DNA of 64,000 bases from Streptomyces sp. Je 1-79 (GCF_025195125.1 NZ_JAMGSL010000003.1:504362-568361), one strand, 5' to 3'. Shown: positions 1 to 10,541, numbered from the stretch's first letter. The notes: generated from the letters alone by a model not told the origin. Numbers and translations: made by a program.

Positions 1-402
1 CGAGCCGACCACACCGACGAATGGTCCAGGCGGCTCGGTGACGTACGGGCGGACCGCGCCTGGCGCTGCCGTGACCTGCGGGAGGCAGGGGCCCACCTCG
101 CGCTCGGGTCGGACTGGCCCATCGCCCACTACGACGCCCGTCAGGTCCTCGCCACCGCCCAGGCGCCCCGCGGCGCCGCCTCCGCACGGCACGGGCTGAC
201 CGGTCTGATGGCTCTGGAGGGCCTGACCACGCACGCGGCGGTCGCGGCGGGGGAGGAGCGGCTCGGCGGCCGGATCGCGCCGGGACTGAGGGCGGACCTG
301 ACCGCCTTCACGGTCGACCCGGTCGAGGCGCCCGCCGACGAGACCGAGAAGGCGCCGATCCGGCTCACCGTCGCGGGCGGCCGCGTCACCCACAGGGCCT
401 AG
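1..402 (+). CDS. Amidohydrolase family protein (YtcJ-like), C-terminal part
   Basis: The frame is open from the first base, so the gene begins outside the window and only about 133 C-terminal residues are visible. A GSDWPI motif near residue 37 of the visible part is typical of the metal-binding aspartate region of metallo-dependent amidohydrolases of the YtcJ/amidohydrolase 3 group. The distal segment with LGGRIAPGLRADLTAF is the usual return strand into the composite beta-sandwich domain of this superfamily. The substrate cannot be told from this fragment. Its TAG stop overlaps the convergent stop of the PAP2 gene through the 4-bp palindrome CTAG at 399-402. Confidence 0.8.
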   Translation, partial: RADHTDEWSRRLGDVRADRAWRCRDLREAGAHLALGSDWPIAHYDARQVLATAQAPRGAASARHGLTGLMALEGLTTHAAVAAGEERLGGRIAPGLRADLTAFTVDPVEAPADETEKAPIRLTVAGGRVTHRA

Positions 403-1301
403 CGGGAGAGCCCAGCCCTCTCCTGCTCGTCCTCGCGGTCCGTACGGGACCGCGGGGACGGGCCGCCCCTGGCCACCGGCGGCGCCGGTTCGACCAGCTT
501 GGGCAGATGGTGCGGCAGCGCGCCGTACCAGAAGTACGAGACGGTGAAGCCGAAGGCGAGGCAGATCATGCCGCCCACCGCGTCCAGCCAGAAGTGGTTG
601 GCGGTGGCCACGATCACGACCAGCGTGGCCGCGGGGTAGAGCAGGCCGAGGATGCGCGCCCAGGGCGCCGAGGCCAGGGTGAAGATGATCAGACCGCACC
701 AGAGCGACCAGCCGATGTGCATCGACGGCATCGCCGCGTACTGGTTCGACATGTGCTTGAGGTTGCCCGAGGCCATCGAGCCCCAGGTGTGGTGGACCAG
801 GACCGTGTCGACGAAGGACTGGCCGTTCATCAGCCGGGGCGGCGCGAGCGGATACAGGTAGTAACCGACCAGGGCCACACCGGTGGTGGCGAACAGGACC
901 GTACGGGACGCGGCGTAACGGCCCGGCTGCCATCGGTACAGCCAGACCAGCACACCGATCGTCACGACGAAGTGCAGGGTGGCGTAGTAGTAGTTCATCG
1001 AGACGATCAGCCATGTCACCGAGTTCACGGCGTGGTTGACGGTCTGCTCGAAGGCGAGCCCGAGGGACTTCTCGACGTCCCAGATCCAGTCGGCGTTCTT
1101 CAGCGCCTGGGCCTTCTGCTCCGGCACGGCGTTGCGGATGAGCGAGTACGTCCAGTAGCTGACGCCGATGAGCAGGATCTCGAACCAGATCCTGGGGCGT
1201 CGTGGCGTACGCAGGCGGGCCCGCAGCCCGTCACCGTCCGGAATGGGTGACGGGCCGGCCGCCGTACTGCCTTCCAAAGTTTTCACGGTCGCTTCACCCA
1301 T
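399..1301 (-). CDS. PAP2-superfamily membrane phosphatase
   Basis: A protein of 300 residues if it starts at the ATG at 1301 (MGEATVKTLEG); a TTG at 1325 in frame would add eight residues and cannot be excluded. It has about five to six hydrophobic segments. The PAP2 catalytic elements are visible: the PSMH motif (AAMPSMHIGWSLW) and the later NHFWLDAVGG motif with the HxxxD pair. This arrangement fits the PAP2_3 / inositolphosphotransferase-like branch of acid phosphatase-like membrane enzymes acting on lipid phosphates at the cytoplasmic membrane. The substrate is unknown. The C-terminus is charged and disordered. It is convergent with, and overlaps by 4 bp, the amidohydrolase gene. Confidence 0.85.
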   Translation of the reverse strand: MGEATVKTLEGSTAAGPSPIPDGDGLRARLRTPRRPRIWFEILLIGVSYWTYSLIRNAVPEQKAQALKNADWIWDVEKSLGLAFEQTVNHAVNSVTWLIVSMNYYYATLHFVVTIGVLVWLYRWQPGRYAASRTVLFATTGVALVGYYLYPLAPPRLMNGQSFVDTVLVHHTWGSMASGNLKHMSNQYAAMPSMHIGWSLWCGLIIFTLASAPWARILGLLYPAATLVVIVATANHFWLDAVGGMICLAFGFTVSYFWYGALPHHLPKLVEPAPPVARGGPSPRSRTDREDEQERAGLSR

Positions 1302-1392
1302 GGGAGGAGAGTCTGCCAGATCCAATCTCTCCGTCCGATCATCCCTCCGACGGGTTCGAGGCGCACACGCTCCGCCTTGAGAGGGAGGGACG

Positions 1393-1410
1393 GTCAGGGG
1401 TTCCCCTGAC
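1393..1410 (-). terminator. Short perfect hairpin at the malR stop codon
   Basis: GTCAGGGG (1393-1400), a TT loop and CCCCTGAC (1403-1410) form a perfect 8-bp stem. It includes the last codons and the stop of the LacI gene (stop at 1394-1396), so it could end the malR transcript. There is no U tract, which is normal for Streptomyces terminators. Confidence 0.5.
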
Positions 1411-2422
1411 TCGGGGCGGAAGCGGTTGAACCACGAACGACCAGCTCAGGCATGAAGACGAACTCGCTGTGCGGGGCCGGGGTGCCCCCGACCTCCTCGA
1501 GCAGCGCCCGGACCGCCGCCTGCCCCATCGCCTGCACGGGCTGGCGGATCGTGGTCAGCGGCGGATCGGTGAACGCTATGAGCGGGGAGTCGTCGAAGCC
1601 GACCACGGAGACATCCCTGGGGACCTGGAGCCCCTGCTGGCGGGCGGCCCGGATCGCGCCGAGCGCCATCATGTCGCTCGCGCAGACGACGGCCGTGCAC
1701 CCGGCGGAGATCAGGGCGCCCGCGGCGGCCTGGCCGCCCTCCAGGGTGTAGAGGGAGTGCTGGATCAGCTCCTCGGACTCCTCCGGGGAGAGCCCGAGCC
1801 GCTCCTTCATCCCGCGCTGGAACCCCTCGATCTTGCGCAGGACGGGCACGAACCGCTTCGGGCCCACCGCGAGCCCGATCCGGGTGTGGCCGAGCGCGGC
1901 GAGGTGGGTCACCGCCAGCTGCATCGCGGCCCGGTCGTCGGGCGAGACGAAGGGCGCCTGCACCTTGGGGGAGAAGCCGTTGATGAGGACGTACGGGACG
2001 CCCTTGCCGCGCAGCTGGTCGTAGCGGGTCATGTCGGCCGTCGTGTCGGCGTGCAGCCCGGAGACGAAGATGATCCCGGAGACACCCCGCTCGACGAGCA
2101 TGTCGGTGAGCTCGTCCTCGGTGGACCCGCCGGGGGTCTGCGTGGCGAGCACGGGGGTGTAGCCCTGCCGGGTCAGGGCCTGCCCGATGACCTGCGCGAG
2201 CGCGGGAAAGATCGGGTTGTCCAGTTCGGGGGTTATCAGCCCGACCAGTCCGGCGCTGCGCTGACGCAGGCGCACCGGACGCTCGTATCCGAGGACGTCG
2301 AGTGCGGCAAGCACGGATTCACGGGTGGCCGAGGCCACACCGGGCTTGCCGTTGAGCACGCGGCTGACTGTGGCTTCACTGACCCCCGCCTGGGCTGCGA
2401 TGTCGGCAAGCCGCGCGGTCAT
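1394..2422 (-). CDS. malR: LacI-family maltose/maltodextrin repressor MalR
   Basis: A 342-residue LacI-type repressor. The ATG at 2422 (MTARLADIAAQAGVSEATVSRVLNG) puts the helix-turn-helix at the very N-terminus as usual; the open frame upstream has no role. The hinge helix region (RPVRLRQRSAGLVGL) is followed by a periplasmic-binding-protein-like effector domain ending in VVGFDDSPLIAFTDPPLTT, a LacI/GalR signature. It lies 25 bp downstream of an alpha-glucosidase on the same strand and divergent from malEFG. In S. coelicolor, MalR is encoded beside malEFG and represses it, so this is the likely orthologue; maltose or a derivative as inducer is inference. A close paralogue lies at 9342-10418, so which copy is the functional MalR is not settled by sequence alone. 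Confidence 0.8.
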   Translation of the reverse strand: MTARLADIAAQAGVSEATVSRVLNGKPGVASATRESVLAALDVLGYERPVRLRQRSAGLVGLITPELDNPIFPALAQVIGQALTRQGYTPVLATQTPGGSTEDELTDMLVERGVSGIIFVSGLHADTTADMTRYDQLRGKGVPYVLINGFSPKVQAPFVSPDDRAAMQLAVTHLAALGHTRIGLAVGPKRFVPVLRKIEGFQRGMKERLGLSPEESEELIQHSLYTLEGGQAAAGALISAGCTAVVCASDMMALGAIRAARQQGLQVPRDVSVVGFDDSPLIAFTDPPLTTIRQPVQAMGQAAVRALLEEVGGTPAPHSEFVFMPELVVRGSTASAPSQGNP

Positions 2423-2447
2423 GGGATTGGACTGTACCGGTCGCACG

Positions 2448-4124
<1,677 letters not shown>

Positions 4125-4200
4125 GTGCGGTGTCCCTCTCGCGTGTTCCGGGAACGGGGCGTCGTACTGACAACGAGGTCGGGCCGTGCGTGAAACGGTC

Positions 4201-4228
4201 CTGCAAGAGATGATGCAAAGACTTGCAG
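4201..4228. promoter_or_regulatory. MalR-type operator cluster, glucosidase side
   Basis: CTGCAAG at 4201-4207 is followed by the inverted repeat TGCAA-N4-TTGCA at 4214-4227; a third partial half-site (CGCAAG) lies at 4243-4248. TGCAA/CTTGCAG repeats are the elements reported upstream of glucose-repressed amylase and maltose genes in Streptomyces, where LacI proteins (MalR/Reg1) bind. This group is nearer the divergent glucosidase-malR operon. Occupancy is inferred. Confidence 0.6.
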
Positions 4229-4330
4229 GCCCTGTGGGTAGCCGCAAGAGGGCCTGAGAGGGGCCTGAGGTCGGGTGTCAAGCGACTCGTCGGCAACCTT
4301 CAGGACACGCCGATGTAACGATCGCCGCTC

Positions 4331-4383
4331 CTTGCAGAAAGTTCTCGCAAGCTCTTTCGGCTCGTTTTCATCCCTGTTACGTT
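4331..4383 (+). promoter_or_regulatory. malE operator and candidate promoter
   Basis: CTTGC-N11-GCAAG at 4331-4351 is a 21-bp inverted repeat with an inner AGAA/TTCT symmetry. A TACGTT hexamer at 4378-4383 fits a Streptomyces -10 element; the -35 at 17-bp spacing (TTTCGG, 4355-4360) is weak. The operator would lie just upstream of the polymerase site. The rest of the 346-bp gap 4125-4470 holds no gene that I can support. Confidence 0.55.
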
Positions 4384-4470
4384 CCTGGCAACCCGGCGCG
4401 CCGCGAGGGAGCGGTCGCATGAGGCAGGTTCCAGCCCCTCGTCCCCCCGGGATCAGTTGAAGGAGTTCAC

Positions 4471-5748
4471 ATGCGGCGTGGCATAGCGGCCACCGCGCTG
4501 GTCGCGGCCCTGGGCGTGACCCTGGCGGCGTGCGGAAGCGACGACGGTTCGACGAACGGCGGCTCGAAGAGCTCCGGCGAGCTGTCCGGCACCGTTACCT
4601 GGTGGGACACCTCGAACGTGGGCAGCGAGGACAAGGTCTTCAAGAAGCTGGCCGAGGGTTTCACCAAGAAGCACCCGAAGGTCACCGTCAAGTACGTGAA
4701 CGTGCCGTTCGGTGAGGCGCAGAACAAGTTCAAGAACGCCGCCCAGTCCGGCTCCGGCGCCCCCGACGTGATCCGCTCCGAGGTCGCCTGGACCCCCGAG
4801 TTCGCGGACCTCGGCTACCTGGCCCCGCTCGACGGCACCGCCGCGCTGAAGGACGACAAGGACTTCCTGAAGCAGGCCGCCGCCTCCACCAAGTACAACG
4901 GCAAGACCTACGGCGTGCCGCAGGTCATCGACTCCATGGGCATCTTCTACAACAAGAAGATCTTCAAGGAGGCCGGTGTCGAGGCGCCGAAGTCCATCGA
5001 CGAGCTCAAGTCCGTCGCCACCAAGATCAAGGAGAAGACCGGCAAGACCGGCCTGTACCTCCGCGGTGACGACGCCTACTGGTTCCTCTCCTTCCTGTAC
5101 GGCGAGGGCGGCGACCTGGTCAACGCCGAGCAGAAGAAGATCACCGTCGACAACGCCGCCGGTGTGAAGGCCCTGGCCACCGTCAAGGACCTGGTCGACT
5201 CCAAGGCCGCGATCACCGACGCGACCAACGGCTGGGACAACATGCAGGCCGCCTTCAAGGACGGCAAGGTCGCGATGATGATCAACGGCCCGTGGGCCGT
5301 CGCCGACACCTTCGCGGGCAAGGAGTTCGCCGACAAGGCCAACCTGGGCATCGCCCCGGTTCCCGCCGGCTCCGCCGGTCAGGGCGCCCCGCAGGGCGGT
5401 CACAACCTCGCCGTCTACGCCGGTTCCAAGAACCTGGACGCCTCCTACGCCTTCGTCGAGTACATGACCTCCGCCGAGGCCCAGGCGACCACGGCCAAGG
5501 AGCTCAGCCTGCTCCCGACCCGCGAGTCCGTCTACATCAAGCCGGACGTCGCGAGCAACGAGATGATCGGGTTCTTCAAGCCGGTCGTCGACAAGGCCGT
5601 CGAGCGCCCGTGGATCCCCGAGGGCGGCAGCCTCTTCGCCCCGCTGCAGACCGAGTACACCAAGGTCCTGACCGGTCAGGCCACCCCGGAAGCGGGAGCC
5701 AAGGCGACGGGTGACGCCTACCGCAAGCTCCTGAAGGACTGGAAGTAA
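4471..5748 (+). CDS. malE: Maltose/maltodextrin ABC transporter substrate-binding lipoprotein
   Basis: A 425-residue solute-binding protein. The signal peptide ends in a lipobox (TLAAC) with Cys21 as the lipidation site, followed by a Ser/Gly-rich linker. The body is a group 1 extracellular solute-binding protein (TVTWWDTSN near the start, PWAVADTF further on). The ATG at 4471 has an AAGGAG site 6 bp upstream. It is the first gene of malE-malF-malG-glucosidase-lacI and would capture maltose and maltodextrins released by the secreted amylase and pullulanase. Control by MalR through the operators at 4201-4351 is likely. No ATPase gene follows; in Streptomyces the shared ATPase MsiK, encoded elsewhere, serves such importers. 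Confidence 0.92.
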   Translation: MRRGIAATALVAALGVTLAACGSDDGSTNGGSKSSGELSGTVTWWDTSNVGSEDKVFKKLAEGFTKKHPKVTVKYVNVPFGEAQNKFKNAAQSGSGAPDVIRSEVAWTPEFADLGYLAPLDGTAALKDDKDFLKQAAASTKYNGKTYGVPQVIDSMGIFYNKKIFKEAGVEAPKSIDELKSVATKIKEKTGKTGLYLRGDDAYWFLSFLYGEGGDLVNAEQKKITVDNAAGVKALATVKDLVDSKAAITDATNGWDNMQAAFKDGKVAMMINGPWAVADTFAGKEFADKANLGIAPVPAGSAGQGAPQGGHNLAVYAGSKNLDASYAFVEYMTSAEAQATTAKELSLLPTRESVYIKPDVASNEMIGFFKPVVDKAVERPWIPEGGSLFAPLQTEYTKVLTGQATPEAGAKATGDAYRKLLKDWK

Positions 5749-5768
5749 CAAGGAAGGCAGGCCGGCTG

Positions 5769-6779
5769 ATGGCTGTGGACACCAGCAGCCAGTCGGCGGT
5801 GAAGGCCGCGGGCGACATCGCCCGCGGCCGGCACCGTGGTACTGGCAACTCCGAGGGGAAGGTTCGCCGCTCCCTCTCGACCCACTGGTACGCCTGGGCG
5901 ATGGTCGCCCCGGTGGTGCTGGTGATCGGCGTGATCATCGGTTATCCGCTGGTCCGCGGGATCTACCTCTCGCTCACCGACGCCAACGAGCGGAACGTCG
6001 CCCGCAGCATCGGTGTCAACGAGATCCCGGCCACCTACGAGTTCGTCGGCCTGGACAACTACGCCGACGCGATCACCGGGAACCAGTTCCTCGGTACGCT
6101 CGGCTGGACGCTGGTGTGGACGGTGGCCTGTGTCTCCGTCACCTTCGTCCTCGGCCTGGCCCTCGCCAACATCCTCAACCGCAGGATCGCCGGCCGCTCC
6201 GCCTACCGGATGCTGCTGATCCTGCCCTGGGCCGTGCCCGGCTTCGTCTCGGTCTTCGCCTGGCGCTTCCTGTACGACGAGCGCCGCGGCATGCTCAACC
6301 AGATCCTGGCGGGCGGCGGCCTCGACGCCGTGCCGTGGCTCAACGACCCGACCTGGGCCAAGTTCTCGGTCATCGCCGTCAACGTCTGGCTCGGCGTGCC
6401 GTTCATGATGGTCGCCCTGCTCGGCGGCCTGCAGTCCATCCCCGGCGAGCTCTACGAGGCCGCGGAGATGGACGGCGCGAACGCCTGGCAGCGCTTCCGC
6501 AACATCACGATGCCCGGTCTGCGGTCCGTGTCCACCACGGTCATCCTCCTGAGCACCATCTGGACCTTCAACATGTTCCCGGTGATCTTCCTGCTCACCC
6601 GGGGCGGGCCCGGCGAGGCCACCCAGATCCTGGTCACCCAGGCGTACAAGTTCTCCTTCGAGATCAGCCCCCGTGACTTCGCCCAGTCGTCCACCTGGGG
6701 CGTCCTGATCCTGGTCCTCCTGATGGCCTTCGCCGCGATCTACCGGCGAGTCCTCCGCAAGCAGGGAGAAGTCTGGTGA
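5769..6779 (+). CDS. malF: Maltose ABC transporter permease MalF
   Basis: A 336-residue membrane protein. A charged cytoplasmic N-terminus of about 40 residues is followed by six or so hydrophobic helices. The cytoplasmic EAA loop (EAAEMDGANAWQRFRNITMP, near residues 230-249) is the contact site for the ATPase in binding-protein-dependent permeases. It starts 20 bp after malE and its TGA overlaps the GTG of malG in a GTGA, so translation of the two permeases is probably coupled. It forms the transmembrane channel together with MalG. Confidence 0.92.
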   Translation: MAVDTSSQSAVKAAGDIARGRHRGTGNSEGKVRRSLSTHWYAWAMVAPVVLVIGVIIGYPLVRGIYLSLTDANERNVARSIGVNEIPATYEFVGLDNYADAITGNQFLGTLGWTLVWTVACVSVTFVLGLALANILNRRIAGRSAYRMLLILPWAVPGFVSVFAWRFLYDERRGMLNQILAGGGLDAVPWLNDPTWAKFSVIAVNVWLGVPFMMVALLGGLQSIPGELYEAAEMDGANAWQRFRNITMPGLRSVSTTVILLSTIWTFNMFPVIFLLTRGGPGEATQILVTQAYKFSFEISPRDFAQSSTWGVLILVLLMAFAAIYRRVLRKQGEVW

Positions 6780-7627
6780 CCACCGCCACGAACACCCCGA
6801 TCCGCGGCCGCCGTTCGCCGCTCGCCTCGGTCGGTCTGCACGCCACGCTGATCGTGGCCTCCGTGATCGCCGTCTTCCCGGTGCTGTGGGTCCTGCTCAC
6901 CTCCCTGAAGCCGGCGAAGTACGCGACCACCACCGACTTCTTCAAGGAGACGACGCTCGCGAACTACACGGACCTGCTGGAGAACACCGAGTTCCTCACC
7001 TGGTTCGGCAACTCGCTGCTCGTCGCGGGACTCACCACGGTCCTCGGCGTCTTCATCGCCTCCACCACCGGCTACGCCGTCAGCCGCTTCCGCTTCCCCG
7101 GCAAGCGCGGGCTGATGTGGACGCTGCTGATCACCCAGATGTTCCCGGTCGCCGTCCTGATCGTGCCGATCTACAACATCATGTCGTCGCTGGGGCTGCT
7201 GAACAGGTCGGCCGGCCTGGTCATCACGTACCTCACCATCGCCGTTCCGTTCTGCGCCTGGATGATGAAGGGCTTCTTCGACACCATCCCGCGCGAGATC
7301 GACGAGTCGGGCCAGGTCGATGGCCTCAACCCGTTCGGCACCTTCTGGCGGCTGATCCTGCCGCTCGCCAAGCCCGGCATCGCGGTGACGGCGTTCTACT
7401 CCTTCATCACCGCCTGGGGCGAGGTCGCCTACGCCTCCGCGTTCATGGTCGGGGACGAGAACCTCACCCTCGCGGGCGGTCTGCAGAAGTTCGTCAACCA
7501 GTACGGCGCCCAGTGGGGCCCGATGTCCGCGGCCTCCGTGCTCATCGCCGTCCCGGCGGCGCTGGTGTTCCTCTTCGCCCAGCGGCACCTGGTGACCGGC
7601 ATGTCCGCCGGCGCCGTCAAGGGCTAG
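6776..7627 (+). CDS. malG: Maltose ABC transporter permease MalG
   Basis: A 283-residue inner-membrane permease with about six hydrophobic helices. The EAA-like loop appears near residue 174 (EIDESGQVDGLNPFGTFWRL), with the invariant glycine. The GTG start at 6776 overlaps the malF stop by 4 bp. It pairs with MalF; the binding protein is MalE. A 50-bp gap separates it from the second alpha-glucosidase, with no terminator visible, so the operon probably continues. Confidence 0.92.
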   Translation: MTTATNTPIRGRRSPLASVGLHATLIVASVIAVFPVLWVLLTSLKPAKYATTTDFFKETTLANYTDLLENTEFLTWFGNSLLVAGLTTVLGVFIASTTGYAVSRFRFPGKRGLMWTLLITQMFPVAVLIVPIYNIMSSLGLLNRSAGLVITYLTIAVPFCAWMMKGFFDTIPREIDESGQVDGLNPFGTFWRLILPLAKPGIAVTAFYSFITAWGEVAYASAFMVGDENLTLAGGLQKFVNQYGAQWGPMSAASVLIAVPAALVFLFAQRHLVTGMSAGAVKG

Positions 7628-7677
7628 GGCCCAGCGCCCCGTCGTACGTACGCATCTCCTTACCGATCAAGGAAGAC

Positions 7678-9345
7678 ATGACCCAGCATCTCGCTGCCCC
7701 CGCCGCCGCCCCGACCTCCGGCACGCACACGGGCTGGTGGAGAGACGCGGTGATCTACCAGGTCTACCCACGCAGCTTCGCCGACGGAAACGGCGACGGC
7801 ATGGGCGACCTGGAGGGCATCCGCGGCCGGCTGCCGTATCTCAGGGAGCTGGGCGTCGACGCCGTCTGGCTGAGCCCCTTCTACGCCTCCCCGCAGGCGG
7901 ACGCCGGCTACGACGTCGCCGACTACCGGGCCATCGACCCGATGTTCGGCAGCCTCCTCGACGCCGACGCACTCATCCGCGAGGCGCACGAGCTGGGCCT
8001 GCGGATCATCGTCGACCTGGTGCCCAACCACTCCTCCGACCAGCACGAGTGGTTCCAGCGCGCGCTGCGCGAGGGCCCCGGATCCCCGCTGCGCGAGCGC
8101 TACCACTTCCGCCCGGGCAAGGGCGAGAACGGTGAACTGCCGCCCAACGACTGGGAGTCCATCTTCGGCGGCCCCGCCTGGACGCGGACCATCGACCCCG
8201 ACGGCACCCCCGGAGAGTGGTACCTGCACCTCTTCGCCCCCGAGCAGCCCGACTTCAACTGGGACCACCCCGCCGTACGCGACGAGTTCCGCTCCATCCT
8301 CCGCTTCTGGCTGGACATGGGCGTCGACGGCTTCCGCGTCGACGTCGCCCACGGACTGGTGAAGGCCCCGGGGCTGCCGGACATCGGCGCCCACGACCAG
8401 CTCAAGCTGCTCGGCAACGACGTCATGCCGTTCTTCGACCAGGACGGCGTCCACGAGATATACCGCTCCTGGCGCCAGGTCCTCTCGGAGTACGACGGAG
8501 AGCGCGTCCTCGTCGCCGAGGCGTGGACCCCGACCGTCGAGCGCACCGCGAACTACGTGCGCCCCGACGAGATGCACCAGGCGTTCAACTTCCAGTACCT
8601 GGGCACCCATTGGGACGCCGAGGAGCTGCGCCGGGTCATCGACGCCTCGCTCGCCGCGATGCGGCCGGTCGGCGCGCCCACCACCTGGGTGCTCTCCAAC
8701 CACGACGTCACCCGGCACGCCACCCGCTTCGCCAACCCGGCGGGCCTCGGCACCCAGCTGCGCGAGCCCGGCGACCGCGCGCTCGGTCTGCGCCGGGCCC
8801 GGGCCGCCACGCTGCTGATGCTGGCGCTGCCCGGATCGGCCTACGTCTACCAGGGCGAGGAGCTCGGTCTGCCGGACGTCACCGACCTGCCCGACGAGGT
8901 CCGCCAGGACCCGTCGTTCTTCCGGGCCACCGGCCAGGACGGCTTCCGCGACGGCTGCCGCGTGCCCATCCCGTGGACCGTCGAGGGCTCGTCGTACGGT
9001 TTCGGCGGCGGTGGCAGCTGGCTGCCCCAGCCGGCCGGCTGGGGCGGGCTCAGCGTCGAGGCGCAGGCCGGCGACCCGGGCTCCACCCTGGAGCTGTACC
9101 GCAGCGCGCTCGCCGTGCGCCGCGAGCGCCCCGAACTCGGTGCGGGCGAAGGTGTCGAGTGGCTGGAGGCACCCGAGGGTGTGCTCTCCTTCCGCCGCGA
9201 CGGCTTCGTCTGCACCGCCAACACCACCGGTCGGGCCATCTCCGTCCCGCTGCCCGGCCGGTTCCTCCTCTCCAACGAGCCCGTCTCCCACGGGGAAGGC
9301 GTCGTGGAGCTGCCCGCCGACACCACCGTCTGGTGGGCGGTGTGA
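7678..9345 (+). CDS. aglA: GH13 alpha-glucosidase (right copy, AglA-like)
   Basis: A 555-residue cytoplasmic GH13 enzyme. The ATG at 7678 has an AAGGAAG site. Catalytic motifs: DLVPNH, GFRVDVAH with nucleophile D222, VLVAEAW with acid/base E281, and SNHD with D343. It is closely related to the left copy at 2448-4124, but carries an insertion after TRHATRFANPAG (the LGTQLREPGDRALGLR segment). Its place directly after malG matches aglA of S. coelicolor, and it should convert imported maltodextrins to glucose. The stop TGA overlaps the GTG of the next LacI gene. Confidence 0.88.
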   Translation: MTQHLAAPAAAPTSGTHTGWWRDAVIYQVYPRSFADGNGDGMGDLEGIRGRLPYLRELGVDAVWLSPFYASPQADAGYDVADYRAIDPMFGSLLDADALIREAHELGLRIIVDLVPNHSSDQHEWFQRALREGPGSPLRERYHFRPGKGENGELPPNDWESIFGGPAWTRTIDPDGTPGEWYLHLFAPEQPDFNWDHPAVRDEFRSILRFWLDMGVDGFRVDVAHGLVKAPGLPDIGAHDQLKLLGNDVMPFFDQDGVHEIYRSWRQVLSEYDGERVLVAEAWTPTVERTANYVRPDEMHQAFNFQYLGTHWDAEELRRVIDASLAAMRPVGAPTTWVLSNHDVTRHATRFANPAGLGTQLREPGDRALGLRRARAATLLMLALPGSAYVYQGEELGLPDVTDLPDEVRQDPSFFRATGQDGFRDGCRVPIPWTVEGSSYGFGGGGSWLPQPAGWGGLSVEAQAGDPGSTLELYRSALAVRRERPELGAGEGVEWLEAPEGVLSFRRDGFVCTANTTGRAISVPLPGRFLLSNEPVSHGEGVVELPADTTVWWAV

Positions 9346-10418
9346 CCATCCCCCTGCCGCGGGGGGGCGCCGGGAACGGCGCCCCGCGGCTCGCGGACAT
9401 CGCGGCCCAGTCCGGGGTCAGCGAGGCCACGGTCAGCCGGGTCCTCAACGGCAAGGCGGGCGTGGCCGGCGGGACCCGGCACCGCGTCCTGGCCGCGCTC
9501 GACGTGCTCGGCTACGAGCGTCCGGTACGGCTGAAACGGCGCAGCGCGGGCCTGGTCGGCCTGCTCGTGCCCGAGCTGACCAACCCGATCTTCCCGGCGT
9601 TCGCCCAGGTCATCGAACAGGTCCTGGCCGGGCACGGCTACACCCCGGTGCTCTGCACCCAGATGCCCGGCGGTGCCACCGAGGACGAGCTGGTCGAGCA
9701 GCTGGAGGAGCGCGGGGTCACCGGCATCATCTTCCTCTCCGGGCTGCACGCGGACGCCAGCGCCGATCCGGAACGCTACGTCCGGCTGGCCGCGCGGGGC
9801 GTCCCGTTCGTCCTCATCAACGGTTTCAACGAGCGGATCGACGCCAACTTCGTCTCGCCCGACGACCGGGCCGCCGCGCGGATGGCCGTACGGCACCTGG
9901 TCGAGCTGGGCCACGAGCGGATCGGCCTGGCGATCGGCCCCACCCGTTACGTACCCTCGCGCCGCAAGGCCGAGGGGTTCGCCGCCGAGCTGCACCGGCT
10001 CCTGGGGATGGAGCGCGCGGAGGCCGAACGGTACGTCCGCCCCACGCTGTTCGGTGTGGAGGGCGGGCACGCGGCGGCCGACATCCTGCTCGACCAGGGC
10101 TGCACCGGGATCGTCTGCGGCTCCGACCTGATGGCGCTCGGCGCGGTCCGCGCGGTCCGCGCCCGTGGCCTCGACGTGCCCGGTGACGTCTCGGTGGTCG
10201 GTTTCGACGACTCGCCGCTGATCGCCTTCACCGACCCGCCGCTGACCACCGTGCGCCAGCCCGTCCAGGCCATGGCGACGGCGGCGGTGGGGGCGCTCCT
10301 GGAGGAGGTCGAGGGCAACCCCGTGCAGCGCACGGAGTTCGTCTTCCAGCCGGAGCTGGTGGTCCGCGGGTCCACGGCGCAGCCGCCGGCCGGGGCCTCG
10401 CTGCAACTCCTTGCGTAA
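9342..10418 (+). CDS. LacI-family regulator, paralogue of MalR
   Basis: A 358-residue LacI-type repressor starting at GTG 9342, which overlaps the stop of the glucosidase (GTGA, 9342-9345), so translation is probably coupled. A 15-residue basic/glycine-rich leader precedes the helix-turn-helix (RLADIAAQSGVSEATVSRVL). The effector domain and the VSVVGFDDSPLIAFTDPPL block are nearly the same as in the protein at 1394-2422. It sits just upstream of the alpha-amylase gene, and an operator-like TGCAA-N4-TTGCG overlaps its last codons. It may control the secreted amylase/pullulanase genes, the transporter operon, or both. Division of labour between the two repressors is unknown. Confidence 0.85.
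   Translation: MTIPLPRGGAGNGAPRLADIAAQSGVSEATVSRVLNGKAGVAGGTRHRVLAALDVLGYERPVRLKRRSAGLVGLLVPELTNPIFPAFAQVIEQVLAGHGYTPVLCTQMPGGATEDELVEQLEERGVTGIIFLSGLHADASADPERYVRLAARGVPFVLINGFNERIDANFVSPDDRAAARMAVRHLVELGHERIGLAIGPTRYVPSRRKAEGFAAELHRLLGMERAEAERYVRPTLFGVEGGHAAADILLDQGCTGIVCGSDLMALGAVRAVRARGLDVPGDVSVVGFDDSPLIAFTDPPLTTVRQPVQAMATAAVGALLEEVEGNPVQRTEFVFQPELVVRGSTAQPPAGASLQLLA
10402..10415. promoter_or_regulatory. Operator-like TGCAA-N4-TTGCG at the lacI2 stop
   Basis: TGCAA (10402-10406), CTCC, TTGCG (10411-10415). The spacing is the same as in the site at 4214-4227. It lies inside the last codons of the second LacI gene and about 30 bp upstream of the amylase -35 box. One mismatch in the right half-site. 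Binding by MalR or its paralogue is inferred. Confidence 0.5.
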
Positions 10419-10444
10419 CTCCCTGCATTGAGGGGTCCCAAGGG

Positions 10445-10516
10445 TTGACCGGGGGTCGGGGCACTCGTACGGTCACGGCTGAAAACAGTTGCTGCTAGTT
10501 TCGGCAACATCTTGCG
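10445..10516 (+). promoter_or_regulatory. Alpha-amylase promoter with downstream operator repeat
   Basis: A near-ideal vegetative promoter: TTGACC (10445-10450), 17-bp spacer, TACGGT (10468-10473). Immediately downstream, around and beyond the expected start of transcription, GTTGC-N11-GCAAC (10488-10508) repeats the geometry of the malE operator (CTTGC-N11-GCAAG), and a further CTTGCG follows at 10511-10516. A repressor here would block initiation or clearance. An AGGAGGA ribosome-binding site precedes the ATG at 10542. Confidence 0.7.
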
Positions 10517-10541
10517 ACAGTGAAGTCAGCAGGAGGACAAC

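Noticed and set aside
4165..4180. TTGTCAGTA on the minus strand as a second PafBC-type promoter
   Set aside because: The ninth base differs and no TAnnnT is found 8 bp later.
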